Positions 16,689 to 26,785 are shown, counted from the first letter of the stretch. The stretch is 64,000 nt of DNA from Nonomuraea gerenzanensis (GCF_020215645.1 NZ_CP084058.1:8804001-8868000); one strand, 5' to 3'. The notes: generated by a model not told the origin, from the sequence alone. Made by a program: numbers and translations.

Positions 16689-16788
16689 GGGCGCACGCCT
16701 GGGCGCTCAGGACGTCCGCACGCCGGGCGCGAGGGCACGGGCGCACGCCGGGCGCGAGGACACGGGCGCACGCCGGGCGTAGGAGGCG
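16689..16788. repeat. 25-bp tandem repeat, four copies
   Basis: Copies start at 16689, 16714, 16739 and 16764. Copy three is GGGCGCACGCCGGGCGCGAG plus GACAC; copies two and four differ at two to six positions and copy one is most diverged. It is noncoding, between the His-rich gene's stop and its terminator hairpin. Confidence 0.85.
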
Positions 16789-16830
16789 TGCGCCCCCGGT
16801 GCAGGGCGCGGGCGCCTGCCCGGCCTCCGG

Positions 16831-17313
16831 TCAGCCGTAGTTCTCGTCGCCGAACGGGGACCACTTGTGGAAGTCCCACTTGAACGGGTCCTCCTTGTGG
16901 TGGTCGTCCTTGATCGGCTTGTGGCCGTCCTTCACGGGCGGCTCGACCGGCTCGACCGGCTGCTCGGCCCGCTCGGGGGCGGGCTCGACGTGGTCGCGGT
17001 GGTGCCGGTCGCCCGAGTGGAAGTCGTGCTCGTAGTAGTGATCATGGTGGCGGTGGTGACGGTGGTGGTGGCCGTGGCAGCGCCAGCCGCCGCACCAGCG
17101 CCGGCCCCAGCCATTGCCGCACCAGCGGTCGCCGCAGCCCAGCACCGGCTTCTCGCCTGCGACGTGGGAGACGCCGGTGGGGACGGCGGTCGCGCCGGCG
17201 ACCCCCTGGCCCGCGGGAAGCAGCATGATGCCGGCGGTGGCGCCGGCCAGCGCAAACGCCGCAATACGCCGATAAGCACGACGCTTCTGTGATATTTCGG
17301 AATTCACGTGCAT
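16831..17313 (-). CDS. Secreted histidine-rich protein
   Basis: 160 aa from ATG 17313 with AGGACGGAAAC just upstream. Signal peptide residues 1-40 (RRIAAFALAGATAGIMLLPA, cleavage near GVAGATA). A Cys/Trp/Gly segment (GCGDRWCGNGWGRRWCGGW) precedes HGHHHRHHRHHDHYYEHD, then a Glu/Pro and Lys/Asp tail. The His cluster strongly suggests binding of Zn, Ni or Cu outside the cell. No metal transporter is adjacent, so storage, buffering or scavenging is only inferred. No family recognised. Confidence 0.75.
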   Translation of the reverse strand: MHVNSEISQKRRAYRRIAAFALAGATAGIMLLPAGQGVAGATAVPTGVSHVAGEKPVLGCGDRWCGNGWGRRWCGGWRCHGHHHRHHRHHDHYYEHDFHSGDRHHRDHVEPAPERAEQPVEPVEPPVKDGHKPIKDDHHKEDPFKWDFHKWSPFGDENYG

Positions 17314-17485
17314 TGTTTCCGTCCTGGGTAGTTCGACCCGGAATGCCGCAACCCTTTTCTCAAGGGCACTCGGACAAGGGCAGACGTACCCATGCACAGA
17401 ATCCCATTTACCTCCACCAACCCAAACAACCCGTCAAATCCCAAGCCGGAAATGACCGCCGCAGATATCAGCCCTATTTGCGGGG

Positions 17486-18376
17486 TTACGGGCCTGAAAG
17501 GCTGGGGGCAGTGGCCAGCACGTCCCTGGCCAGGGAGAGATCACCTTCCAGCTCGGCGGGGAACTCGGCCGGATCACCCCGTCCGCCGAGCAGGAAGCAG
17601 AACTGCTTCACGTCCGCCGTGATGCGCGCGTCCGGCTCGCCCGGCGCGGCGTCCGCCACCCCCAGCGCGATCCGCCACTCTCCCCCGCCCGCGCCGGTCA
17701 GCGTGAGGTGCAGGGTGCGGCCCGCACCGTCCACGCCGCCGAAGAGCATCGTGAAGGGCAGCAGGCGGGCGCACAGGTCGGCGGTGGGGTGGATGTGCTG
17801 CGCGATCGGGTCGGGCAGGCGGATCTCGGCCGTCTCCGCCGCGTCGGAGGTGTGCACCCACGTCTCCAGGCACCTGGCCAGGATGTGGTCGTTGACCGGG
17901 GCCTCCAGGCCGTCGACCGTGGCCGGCGTCGCGGGCGGCAGGTCGGCCAGATGGCGGCAGAGGGCGTCGGCCTGCGCGCGCCAGTCCCTGCGGGTCTGCT
18001 CGGGGCTGCGCGCCCGCTCGTACGCCTGGACGTCGTTCGTCCGGGACGCCGAGTCGACGGCACCGATCGGCGGGCCCAGCACGGGAGCGCCGACGGAGGC
18101 GGCCAGCAGGCCGTCCTTGGCGGCCAGGTGGGCGACGAGCTCCTGGAGCGTCCAGCCCTCGACGATGATCCGCGACCAGTCGTCGTCCACCGCCGAGGCC
18201 AGCAGCGCGTCCATGGCGGCCACGCGGCCCGCGTACGGCTCCGCCCAGGCGGCGGTGGGTGCCGCCGGCCGGCGCCTGGCCCTGGCCCCGGCGAGGAGCT
18301 GGGGCCGCAGCGAGCGGGCCGGCACCTCGGGGTCCTCCATCAGCGCGTCGAGGTAAAGACGCTCGACGGGGTCCAT
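17486..18376 (-). CDS. Maleylpyruvate isomerase-family mycothiol-type protein
   Basis: 296 aa from ATG 18376. MDMPI N-terminal helical domain (WSRIIVEGWTLQELVAHLAAKDG, residues 67-89; NDHILARCLETWVHTSDAAE, about 160-180) supplies the H...H-x3-D metal triad. The C-terminal half is SCP2-like (GRTLHLTLTG, ARITADVKQFCFLLGGRGD). It is coupled to the ECF sigma gene upstream through a 19-codon mini-ORF (TGATG at each junction). Genes of this family often follow ECF sigma factors in actinobacteria, so it may modulate the sigma factor or be its main target. Confidence 0.82.
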   Translation of the reverse strand: MDPVERLYLDALMEDPEVPARSLRPQLLAGARARRRPAAPTAAWAEPYAGRVAAMDALLASAVDDDWSRIIVEGWTLQELVAHLAAKDGLLAASVGAPVLGPPIGAVDSASRTNDVQAYERARSPEQTRRDWRAQADALCRHLADLPPATPATVDGLEAPVNDHILARCLETWVHTSDAAETAEIRLPDPIAQHIHPTADLCARLLPFTMLFGGVDGAGRTLHLTLTGAGGGEWRIALGVADAAPGEPDARITADVKQFCFLLGGRGDPAEFPAELEGDLSLARDVLATAPSLSGP

Positions 18377-18450
18377 CACACCTCTTCCTCAGTATGCGGC
18401 TCCACCTGAGCCGTGTGCGGCGGCCAGGCGTCCATCACACTTCTTCCTCT
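18372..18450. repeat. 59-bp duplication of the sigma gene's 3' end
   Basis: TCCATCACACCTCTTCCTC (from 18372) and TCCATCACACTTCTTCCTC (from 18431) are 18/19 identical and exactly 59 bases apart. The second is the true end of the sigma gene (EEEV stop). The first is a diverged duplicate ending in the same EEEV stop plus ATG. Confidence 0.75.
18376..18435 (-). CDS. 19-codon coupled mini-ORF between sigma factor and MDMPI gene
   Basis: Reads MDAWPPHTAQVEPHTEEEV. Its ATG overlaps the sigma stop as TGATG at 18435, and its own stop overlaps the next ATG as TGATG at 18376. The end EEEV copies the sigma C-terminus (LAEEEV), so it arose by the 59-bp duplication. The GAGGAAGAGGTG before each TGATG doubles as a ribosome site. 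It may be only a translational bridge that preserves coupling; a peptide function is not indicated. Confidence 0.6.
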   Translation of the reverse strand: MDAWPPHTAQVEPHTEEEV

Positions 18451-18995
18451 GCCAGCGCGTCCGCCAGGCGCCGTAACGCCAGCCGGATGCGCGACTTGGC
18501 CGTCCCCTCCGGCACGCCGAGCTCCTCGCCCACCTGCCGATAGGTCCTGCCACCGAAATAGGCCAGCTCCACCGCCTCGCGCAAGCCCTCGGGCAGTGAG
18601 GTCACCGCCTGCCGTACCCGCTGGGCCTCGTCGGCGGCGAGCACGGTGTCCTCCAGCCGCACGGGCTCACGCTCGAACAGCCTGGGCCCCAGCGCCGACA
18701 CCCTCCTGCGCTCCTCGGCCCGCACGTGGTCGACCGCGCGCCGATGCGCGATCGTGGCGAGCCAGGCGCGCAAGGTGCCGCGTTCCGGGTCGTAGGCCAG
18801 TGGCCGCTCCCAGAAGACCAGGAACACCTCCTGCGTGATGTCCTCGGCGATCACCCGGTCCCTGGTGACCCGCAGGGCAAGACCGAAGATCAGCGAGGAG
18901 AGCCGATCGTAGACCTCCCCCAACGCGGACTCATCGCCGCCGACCACCCGCTGGTGCAGCAGGCGGTCGTCGTACGGTGCCTCCACTGGCACCAC
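18435..18995 (-). CDS. ECF sigma factor (SigK-like)
   Basis: 186 aa. Region 2: FGLALRVTRDRVIAEDITQEVFLVFWE then RAWLATIAHRRAVDHVRAEERR (residues 33-97). Region 4: LPEGLREAVELAYFGGRTYRQVGEELGVPEGTAKSRIRLALRRL (about 135-178). The start is ambiguous among GTGs at 18995, 18992 and 18986; GGGAG lies just upstream. There is no zinc anti-sigma next door; instead an MDMPI-type protein is translationally coupled. Divergent from osmC, so a peroxide/thiol stress regulon is a reasonable inference. Confidence 0.9.
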   Translation of the reverse strand: MVPVEAPYDDRLLHQRVVGGDESALGEVYDRLSSLIFGLALRVTRDRVIAEDITQEVFLVFWERPLAYDPERGTLRAWLATIAHRRAVDHVRAEERRRVSALGPRLFEREPVRLEDTVLAADEAQRVRQAVTSLPEGLREAVELAYFGGRTYRQVGEELGVPEGTAKSRIRLALRRLADALAEEEV

Positions 18996-19143
18996 ACTCC
19001 CGTTTATTCCGGACCAAGGCGGCGGGTGCGCCGCGACCCGAGCATGTCACTATTCGCACCAAATGTAGAGCCGGATGACCGACCGGCAAGACTCTTTCGG
19101 GCCACGATAGGGTCGAACGGTAACAACGGAGGGAGCATTCGCC

Positions 19144-19569
19144 ATGGCCACCACTCGCACCGCCACCACCCAGTGGAAGGGCGCCCTGATCGACGGTTCG
19201 GGCACCGTCTCGCTCGACACCTCGGGTGTCGGCACCTTCGAGGTCTCCTGGCCGTCCAGGGCCGAGTCCGCCAACGGCAAGACCTCCCCCGAGGAGCTCA
19301 TCGCCGCCGCCCACTCCTCCTGCTTCTCGATGGCGCTGTCGCACGGCCTGGCCGGCGCGGGCACACCGCCGGAGTCGCTGCAGACCAGCGCCGACGTGAC
19401 GTTCCAGCCGGGCGAGGGCATCACGGGCATCGTGCTCACGGTGAAGGGGCACGTCCCCGGCATCACGGCCGAGCAGTTCCAGGAGGCGGCCGAGACGGCC
19501 AAGGCCAACTGCCCCGTGAGCAAGGCGCTGGCGGGCACCACGATCAGCCTCAAGGCCGAGCTGCTCTAG
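19144..19569 (+). CDS. OsmC family peroxiredoxin
   Basis: 141 aa. OsmC-type peroxidase that reduces organic hydroperoxides. The first active Cys is in AAAHSSCFSMALSH (about residue 60), the second in KANCPVSKALAG (about residue 125), and TSPEELIAAAHSSC is the family block. GGAGGG stands 11 bases before ATG 19144. A possible promoter with -10 TAGGGT lies near 19108. Divergent to the ECF sigma gene 18435-18995, which may control it. Confidence 0.93.
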   Translation: MATTRTATTQWKGALIDGSGTVSLDTSGVGTFEVSWPSRAESANGKTSPEELIAAAHSSCFSMALSHGLAGAGTPPESLQTSADVTFQPGEGITGIVLTVKGHVPGITAEQFQEAAETAKANCPVSKALAGTTISLKAELL

Positions 19570-19644
19570 CTCGCGGCGCACCTACGGAGAGCGATCAGGT
19601 CATTGGAAGACCAAGAGCGCTTTAGCGTGCGACAATCGGGTCAC

Positions 19645-21770
<2,126 letters not shown>

Positions 21771-21771
<1 letters not shown>

Positions 21772-21840
21772 GCGCCGCGCGCAAGGCGCGGGCCGCGGGT
21801 CCCTGAGCGCGGCTCAGAAGACGCGGGCCGCGCTGGCGGT
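21771..21840. repeat. 35-bp direct duplication at a convergent gene junction
   Basis: CCTGAGCGCCGCGCGCAAGG-CGCGGGCCGCG (from about 21769) is followed 35 bases on by CCTGAGCGCGGCTCAGAAGA-CGCGGGCCGCG. The second copy contains the TGA stop and last codons (ARVF) of the leftward membrane-protein gene. The first is spacer between it and the end of glgX. Confidence 0.6.
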
Positions 21841-22233
21841 GAGGAAGACCAGCGTGAACGCCGCCACCCCGGCCAGCCCGTGCAGCGTCACGGCCAGGAC
21901 GGGGAAGCCGCGCCCGGCCATCTGGTGGCGGCCGGCGCCGAGCCACCGGGTGAACATCGTGAAGCCGAGCAGCGAGGCCGCCGCCAGGCCCGCGAAGGCC
22001 GCCCAGGCGAGCGCCCGGCTGCCCGTGGCGAGGCCCGCGACGTAGCAGGCCAGCGCCGAGACGGCCAGCACCGGGTGCGCGAAGACGACGGCGGCGGGGA
22101 AGCGGGTGACCTTGGCGCGGCGCAGGCCGCCCCCGGACAGCCACAAGGAGAGCAGATACACCCCGGCGAGCGCGGCGACCGTCCATGCCACGGCGGTGAG
22201 CAGCCCCACAGCGTGCCTCCCGTCAGTCCCCAT
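21814..22233 (-). CDS. Small four-helix integral membrane protein
   Basis: 139 aa from ATG 22233 with GATAGGG upstream. Four hydrophobic segments: AVGLLTAVAWTVAALAGVYL, FPAAVVFAHPVLAVSALACY, ALAWAAFAGLAAASLLGFTM and GFPVLAVTLHGLAGVAAFTL. Loops are short; HP and LHG histidines inside helices 2 and 4 are reminiscent of haem-binding four-helix proteins but this is only a visual resemblance. No family recognised with certainty. Confidence 0.7.
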   Translation of the reverse strand: MGTDGRHAVGLLTAVAWTVAALAGVYLLSLWLSGGGLRRAKVTRFPAAVVFAHPVLAVSALACYVAGLATGSRALAWAAFAGLAAASLLGFTMFTRWLGAGRHQMAGRGFPVLAVTLHGLAGVAAFTLVFLTASAARVF

Positions 22234-22349
22234 CCCTATCGTCACGTTAAGCGGACAAATGCTGGTACGTCCTCCGATACGGAAAAGCGGTATCCGTCCG
22301 CAAAACCCCTGGCCGATGGAGTGTCGGTGGCGTGTGCCAAGGTAGAGGG

Positions 22350-23093
22350 GTGCGGCGCATCTATCCCGACATACAGGACAATCCGGATATCGTGCAGGCT
22401 TACGCCTACCCCGACGACCGGCCATGGCTGCGGCTCAACATGGTCGCCAGCGCCGACGGCGCCGCCTGGCTCAAGGGGCGGTCAGGGCCGCTGTCGAGCA
22501 AGGGCGACAAACGCATCTTCCAGACGTTGCGCGGGCTGGCCGACGTGGTCGTCGCCGGCGCCGCGACCGTGCGCAAGGAGGGGTACGGCCCCGTCCCGCC
22601 GCGCGACACGTGGGCGGAGATCCGGCAGGGGCGGCCCGAGGTGCCGCCCATCGCGGTGATCACCCGCAGCCTCGCCCTCGACCTCGACGGCGAGCTGTTC
22701 TGCGACGCGCCGAGCAGGACCATCGTGATCACCTGTGAGGCCGCGCCGCACGAGCGGCGCGCGGAGGCGGCCAGGCGCAGCGACCTGATCGTGGCCGGCG
22801 AGGAGAGCGTGGACATGCGGCGGGCCGTGGCCGAGCTGCACGAGCGCGGGCTGACCAGGGTCCTGTGCGAGGGCGGGCCCCGCATCAACGCCCAGCTCTC
22901 GGCCGCCGACCTGGTCGACGAGCTGTGCCTGTCGATCAGCCCGCTGCTGGTCGGCGGCGGTGCGGCGCGCATCCAGAACGGCGAGCCCGCGCAGGTCACA
23001 CTGGATCTGAGCCAGGTGCTGGAGGAGGATGGCGTCCTCTTCTGCAAGTACACGAGGGCCACTCACGGGGACGACGAGGGAGCGCAGCCATGA
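22350..23093 (+). CDS. RibD C-terminal domain reductase (pyrimidine reductase family)
   Basis: 247 aa from GTG 22350 (AAGG seven bases upstream). Dihydrofolate-reductase-like fold of riboflavin pyrimidine reductases: RLNMVASADGAAWLKG (residues 28-43), LADVVVAGAATVRKEGYGP, and the C-terminal VLCEGGPRINAQLSAADLVDEL. It lacks the deaminase domain of true RibD, and no rib genes are nearby, so it may reduce a different NADPH-dependent substrate. Overlaps the DNA ligase gene by ATGA. Confidence 0.88.
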   Translation: MRRIYPDIQDNPDIVQAYAYPDDRPWLRLNMVASADGAAWLKGRSGPLSSKGDKRIFQTLRGLADVVVAGAATVRKEGYGPVPPRDTWAEIRQGRPEVPPIAVITRSLALDLDGELFCDAPSRTIVITCEAAPHERRAEAARRSDLIVAGEESVDMRRAVAELHERGLTRVLCEGGPRINAQLSAADLVDELCLSISPLLVGGGAARIQNGEPAQVTLDLSQVLEEDGVLFCKYTRATHGDDEGAQP

Positions 23094-24241
23094 CCGACGA
23101 GCCGACCGCACCGGAGGTGCCCGAGGAGCCGGAGCCGGTGCCCAACCTGGTGGTGCGGCCGCCGGTGGCGCCGATGCTGGCCAAGCCGGTCAAGGCCATG
23201 CCGAAGCAGGACGGCACCCTGCTCTACGAGCCGAAGTGGGACGGGTTCCGCTGCATCATCTTCCGTGACGGTGATGAGGTCTACTTGGGCAGCCGCAACG
23301 AGCGGCCGTTCACCCGCTACTTCCCCGAGCTGGTCGAGGCGGTCAGGGCCGAGCTGCCCGACAAGGTGGTGATCGACGGCGAGATCGTGCTGCCGGTGGG
23401 CACGCAGCTCGACTTCGACGCCCTGCAGCAGCGCATCCATCCCGCCAAGTCGCGGGTGACGATGTTGTCCGAGCGCACGCCGGCCCAGTTCATCGCCTTC
23501 GACCTGCTGGCGCTGGGCGAGGAGTCGCTGATGGAGACGCCGTTCTCGCAGCGGCGGGCGCGGCTGGAGTCCCTGTTCGGTGAGAAGGCGGGCTCGGTGC
23601 GGCTCACGCCCGTCACGACCAGCTACGAGCAGGCACTCGAATGGTTCGAGACCTTCGAGGGGGCCGGGCTCGACGGCATCATCGTCAAGCCGGGCGACCA
23701 GCCGTACGTGCCCGACAAGCGCACGATGTTCAAGGTCAAGCACGAGCGCACCGCCGACGTGGTGATCTGCGGCTACCGCGAGCACAAGACCGGGCCGATC
23801 GTGGGCTCGCTGCTGCTCGGCCTGTACGGCGACGACGGGCGGCTGCACCACGTGGGCGTGGCGGCCTCGTTCCCGATGAAGCGCAGGGCCGAGCTGGTCG
23901 AGGAGATCAAGCCGTACCTCGCGGAGCTGAGCGAGCACCCGTGGGGGCACTGGGCGGAGCAGGCGCAGGCCAACCTCGGCCAGCCGGCCGCCGGGCCGGC
24001 GACGGGCGGGCAGCGGGTGCCGGGCGCGGTGTCGCGGTGGAACGCCAAGAAGGACCTGTCGTTCATCCCACTGCGGCCGGAGCTGGTGATCGAGGTGGCC
24101 TACGACCAGATGGAGGGTGACCGGTTCCGGCACACGGCGCAGTTCCGGCGGTGGCGGCCGGATCGTACGCCCGAATCGTGCACGTATGAGCAGTTGGAGC
24201 GTCCGGTTAGTTACAACCTTGACGACATCCTTGCCCGGTAA
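23090..24241 (+). CDS. ligC: ATP-dependent DNA ligase (LigC-type)
   Basis: 383 aa. Adenylation domain with the nucleotidyl lysine in LYEPKWDGFR (about residue 47), RNERPFTRYFPEL, VIDGEIVL, FIAFDLLAL, GLDGIIVKPG and TMFKVKHERTADVVICG, motifs I-V in order. The OB domain follows from about residue 235. It is a stand-alone ligase without nuclease or polymerase domains, as in mycobacterial LigC, a back-up or short-patch repair enzyme. A LigD-type polymerase is encoded 14 kb away (38592-39593); no Ku gene is present in the window. Confidence 0.93.
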   Translation: MTDEPTAPEVPEEPEPVPNLVVRPPVAPMLAKPVKAMPKQDGTLLYEPKWDGFRCIIFRDGDEVYLGSRNERPFTRYFPELVEAVRAELPDKVVIDGEIVLPVGTQLDFDALQQRIHPAKSRVTMLSERTPAQFIAFDLLALGEESLMETPFSQRRARLESLFGEKAGSVRLTPVTTSYEQALEWFETFEGAGLDGIIVKPGDQPYVPDKRTMFKVKHERTADVVICGYREHKTGPIVGSLLLGLYGDDGRLHHVGVAASFPMKRRAELVEEIKPYLAELSEHPWGHWAEQAQANLGQPAAGPATGGQRVPGAVSRWNAKKDLSFIPLRPELVIEVAYDQMEGDRFRHTAQFRRWRPDRTPESCTYEQLERPVSYNLDDILAR

Positions 24242-24267
24242 CGCCGTATCCCGTTATATCTCGACAT

Positions 24268-24609
24268 ATGGCAACAGGGGATGAGTTAAAGGCCGCAGTG
24301 TCCGCGCGTCGCGACCTCGGGCCGGAGTTCGAGGACGCCGTCGTGGAGTCGTTCCTCGACAAGATGGGGCAGGAGATCGACCGGCGGGTGGACGAGCGGC
24401 TGGCTCAGGCCGGGCCGAAGGGCGGCAAGCTGGCCAGGCCCGGCCCGTCGGAGGGCCAGCGGCTGGCCCTGGCGATCGTCTCGCTGTCTCTGGCGACGCT
24501 CTCGACCGTTCTGTTCGTGCTGGTCGACAGCGAGAGCAGCGCGGCGTTCTGGATCTGGCTCGGCACCATCATCGTCAACGGCCTCTACAACGCGCCGCGC
24601 AAGGGTTAG
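24268..24609 (+). CDS. Small membrane protein, conserved in actinobacteria
   Basis: 113 aa. N-terminal charged, likely amphipathic segment (ELKAAVSARRDLGPEFEDAV, then FLDKMGQEIDRRVDERLAQ), two helices near residues 66-85 (ALAIVSLSLATLSTVLFVLV) and 92-107. This layout is common among actinobacterial proteins of unknown role. No ribosome site is evident; TTATAT stands ten bases before the ATG, so a leaderless start is possible. Its last four bases overlap the end of convergent pgeF. Confidence 0.75.
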   Translation: MATGDELKAAVSARRDLGPEFEDAVVESFLDKMGQEIDRRVDERLAQAGPKGGKLARPGPSEGQRLALAIVSLSLATLSTVLFVLVDSESSAAFWIWLGTIIVNGLYNAPRKG

Positions 24610-25313
24610 GCCAGCCAGATCAGCCCGGCGAACCGGCCGCCGGGCTGCTCCCTGCGGTGGGAGTAGAGCTCCTGCGACTCGATCGTGCAGCGCGCGTCGT
24701 GCCGCACGTCGGTCAGGCCCGCCGCCCTGAGCTGGGCCTCGATCCCGGCCCGCAGGTCGAGCGCGGGCGTCTGCCAGGACGTCGTGGACCAGGTCGCGGG
24801 GACCTTGGCCGCCACCCGCTCGCGCAGGTCGGCGGGCACCTCGTAGCAGCGGCCGCACGCGCCCGGGCCGATCAGCGCGACCATCCTGCCCGGCTCGGCG
24901 CCCTTGGCCGCCATGGCCTCCACCAGCGCCGTGGCGATGCCCGCCTCGGTGCCGGGACGGCCGGAGTGGGCCGCGCCGGCCATGCGGGCGACCGGGTCGG
25001 CCACCAGCACCGCCGGGCAGTCGGCCCCGAGCGAGGCCAGCGCCAGGCCGGGCTCGGTGGTGAACACGCCGTCGAGCGGGGGCGGGTCGTCGCCGAACGG
25101 CTCGCTCACGTACGCGACGTCCGCGCTGTGCACCTGACGCATGAACACCACGGCCCGCACGCCCAGCTCGGCCCGGAGGCCGTCGCGGTTGGCGCGCACG
25201 TTCGCCGGATCGTCGCCGACGAGGCCGCCGAGGTTGCGCGAGCCGTAGGGCGGGGCGCTGACGCCTCCGTGGCGGTCGGTGACGGCGACGTGGACACCGG
25301 GAGCGAGCTGCAT
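24606..25313 (-). CDS. pgeF: Peptidoglycan editing factor / multicopper-laccase-domain protein PgeF
   Basis: 235 aa, DUF152/CNF1-YfiH fold. Visible: RNLGGLVGDDPANVRANR, metal ligands in QVHSADV, GADCPAVLVADP and GAAHSGRPG, and IGPGACGRCYEV. Relatives remove misincorporated serine from peptidoglycan precursors or act as purine nucleoside phosphorylases; YfiH of E. coli is the editing factor. In most actinobacteria it lies by ftsZ; here it is isolated, so the exact role is less certain. Confidence 0.9.
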   Translation of the reverse strand: MQLAPGVHVAVTDRHGGVSAPPYGSRNLGGLVGDDPANVRANRDGLRAELGVRAVVFMRQVHSADVAYVSEPFGDDPPPLDGVFTTEPGLALASLGADCPAVLVADPVARMAGAAHSGRPGTEAGIATALVEAMAAKGAEPGRMVALIGPGACGRCYEVPADLRERVAAKVPATWSTTSWQTPALDLRAGIEAQLRAAGLTDVRHDARCTIESQELYSHRREQPGGRFAGLIWLA

Positions 25314-25323
25314 GCCCCCGATC

Positions 25324-25701
25324 CTAGAGCCCCTGCCAGGCGACCTGCCGCTCGGCGAGGAAGGCGGGCACGGCGGCGTGGAAGTCGGCGCTGCCGAACA
25401 CCGTGGCCACGATGTCGTCGCCGTCCGGCAGGTTCGCCACGCGCAGCCGCCGCACCGCCTCCTTGGCCGCCCACATCGACAGCGGCGCGTGGGACAGCAG
25501 CCGCTGCTCCACCTCCGCCTGCCGGGCGGCCGGCGCGTCCGGCTCGCACAGCTCGGCCACGAAACCCGCCGCGCACGCCTCCTCCCCGGTGAACATGCGG
25601 GCCCGCAGCAGCATGTCCAGGGTCAGCGCGTTGTGCTGGGCGGGGCGGTTGAACACCACGCGCAGCACGGGGCCGTCGGCGGTGACGAGCAGCTCGCTCA
25701 T
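25324..25701 (-). pseudogene. Enoyl-CoA hydratase with an in-frame central deletion
   Basis: 125 aa, half the usual ~255. The N-terminus is a normal crotonase start (MSELLVTADGPVLRVVFNRP, then AQHNALTLDM). It jumps directly to LLRARMFTGEEACAAGFVAEL, which in the family lies about 110-120 residues later. The lost part contains the oxyanion-hole GAG segment and catalytic Glu residues, so no hydratase activity is expected. The reading frame and GAAGGAG ribosome site are intact, implying a recent deletion or a retained short protein. Confidence 0.7.
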
Positions 25702-25858
25702 ATCTTCTCCTTCGTGGACAGCAGCCTGCTCCGGGGTCGGGTGATAGCGACGTCGGGGAACCGGGCAGAGCTGGAGCTGCAGGGCGAGGACGACGCCGGC
25801 CGCCGCACCACACGCCCGGACGTACCGAAGTGATCTACAGCGAGGAGACGAACCCCTG

Positions 25859-26785
25859 ATGACCAGCCTTACCGACCTCCACGCCCTGATGTCCAGGCTC
25901 GGGCACCCGGTGCTGCAGTCCGCCGGGCCCGACGCCGGGTCGCGGTTCGCGGACGGGGCGCCGTACCGCTTCGAGATCCCCAGCGTCGAGGGGCCGGAGG
26001 TGCTGGAGGCGGTGGTCGCCGAGGCCGACCGGCTCGGCGTGCCCGTCGCCAGGACCTCGCAGGGCAGCGGCGTGATGATGCTGACCGACGACGACATCAC
26101 CCGCATGGCCCGGATCGGGGCCGAGCGCGGCATCGAGGTCAACCTCTTCCTCGGGCCGCGCGCCGCCTGGGACACCGGCGGCCAGGCCAAGCTCACCCAG
26201 GCGGTCGGCGCCGCCGCCCGGGGCAACGCGATGGTCGCGGCGTGCGTGGCGGACGCGCTGCGCGCCTGCGCCCTGGGCATCCGCAGCCTGCTGGTCGGCG
26301 ACCTGGGCACGCTCGACGTGCTGCGCGCGCTCAGGTCCGACGGGACGCTGCCCGCGAACCTGGTGCTGAAGACGTCGGTGCTGATGCCGCTCACCAACGG
26401 CCCGACCGCCGCGATCTACGAGCGGCTCGGCGCGACCACCGTCAACGTGGGCACCGACCTGACCGTGCCGCATCTGGCCGAGATCAGGGCCGCCACCGGG
26501 CTGCCGATCGACCTCTACCTGGAGGTGCCGGACGACCAGGGCGGGTTCGTCCGCTTCTACGAGGCCGTGGAGATCGTCCGGGCCGCCGCGCCCGTCTACC
26601 TGAAGATGGGGCTGCGCAACGCGCCCAACATCTACCCGTCGGGCGGGCATCTCGGGGTGGTGCCCAAGGAGCTGGGACGCGAGCGGGTGCGGCGGGCGGC
26701 GCTGGTGCAGCGGCTGATCGAGCAGCTCGACCCGGCGCTGGCCAAGCCGTCGCAGACCTCCGACCTGGGCGTGCCCGAGGTCTGA
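25859..26785 (+). CDS. Conserved actinobacterial TIM-barrel-like protein (U32 peptidase-like annotation)
   Basis: 308 aa. Repeated beta/alpha pattern: YRFEIPSVEGPEVLEAVV (residues 39-56), IEVNLFLGPRAAW, IRSLLVGDLGTLDVL, ANLVLKTSVLMPLTNGP, TTVNVGTDLTVPHLAEI, IDLYLEVPDDQGG, VYLKMGLRNAPNIYPSGGHL. Similar proteins are usually labelled U32 family peptidase, but I see no catalytic residues that prove proteolysis. The barrel might bind a phosphosugar or peptide. It may be transcribed with the isochorismatase gene 220 bases downstream. Function uncertain. Confidence 0.6.
   Translation: MTSLTDLHALMSRLGHPVLQSAGPDAGSRFADGAPYRFEIPSVEGPEVLEAVVAEADRLGVPVARTSQGSGVMMLTDDDITRMARIGAERGIEVNLFLGPRAAWDTGGQAKLTQAVGAAARGNAMVAACVADALRACALGIRSLLVGDLGTLDVLRALRSDGTLPANLVLKTSVLMPLTNGPTAAIYERLGATTVNVGTDLTVPHLAEIRAATGLPIDLYLEVPDDQGGFVRFYEAVEIVRAAAPVYLKMGLRNAPNIYPSGGHLGVVPKELGRERVRRAALVQRLIEQLDPALAKPSQTSDLGVPEV

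Noticed and set aside
16689..16788. CRISPR array
   Set aside because: The 25-bp units are directly abutting with no spacers, and no cas gene is present.
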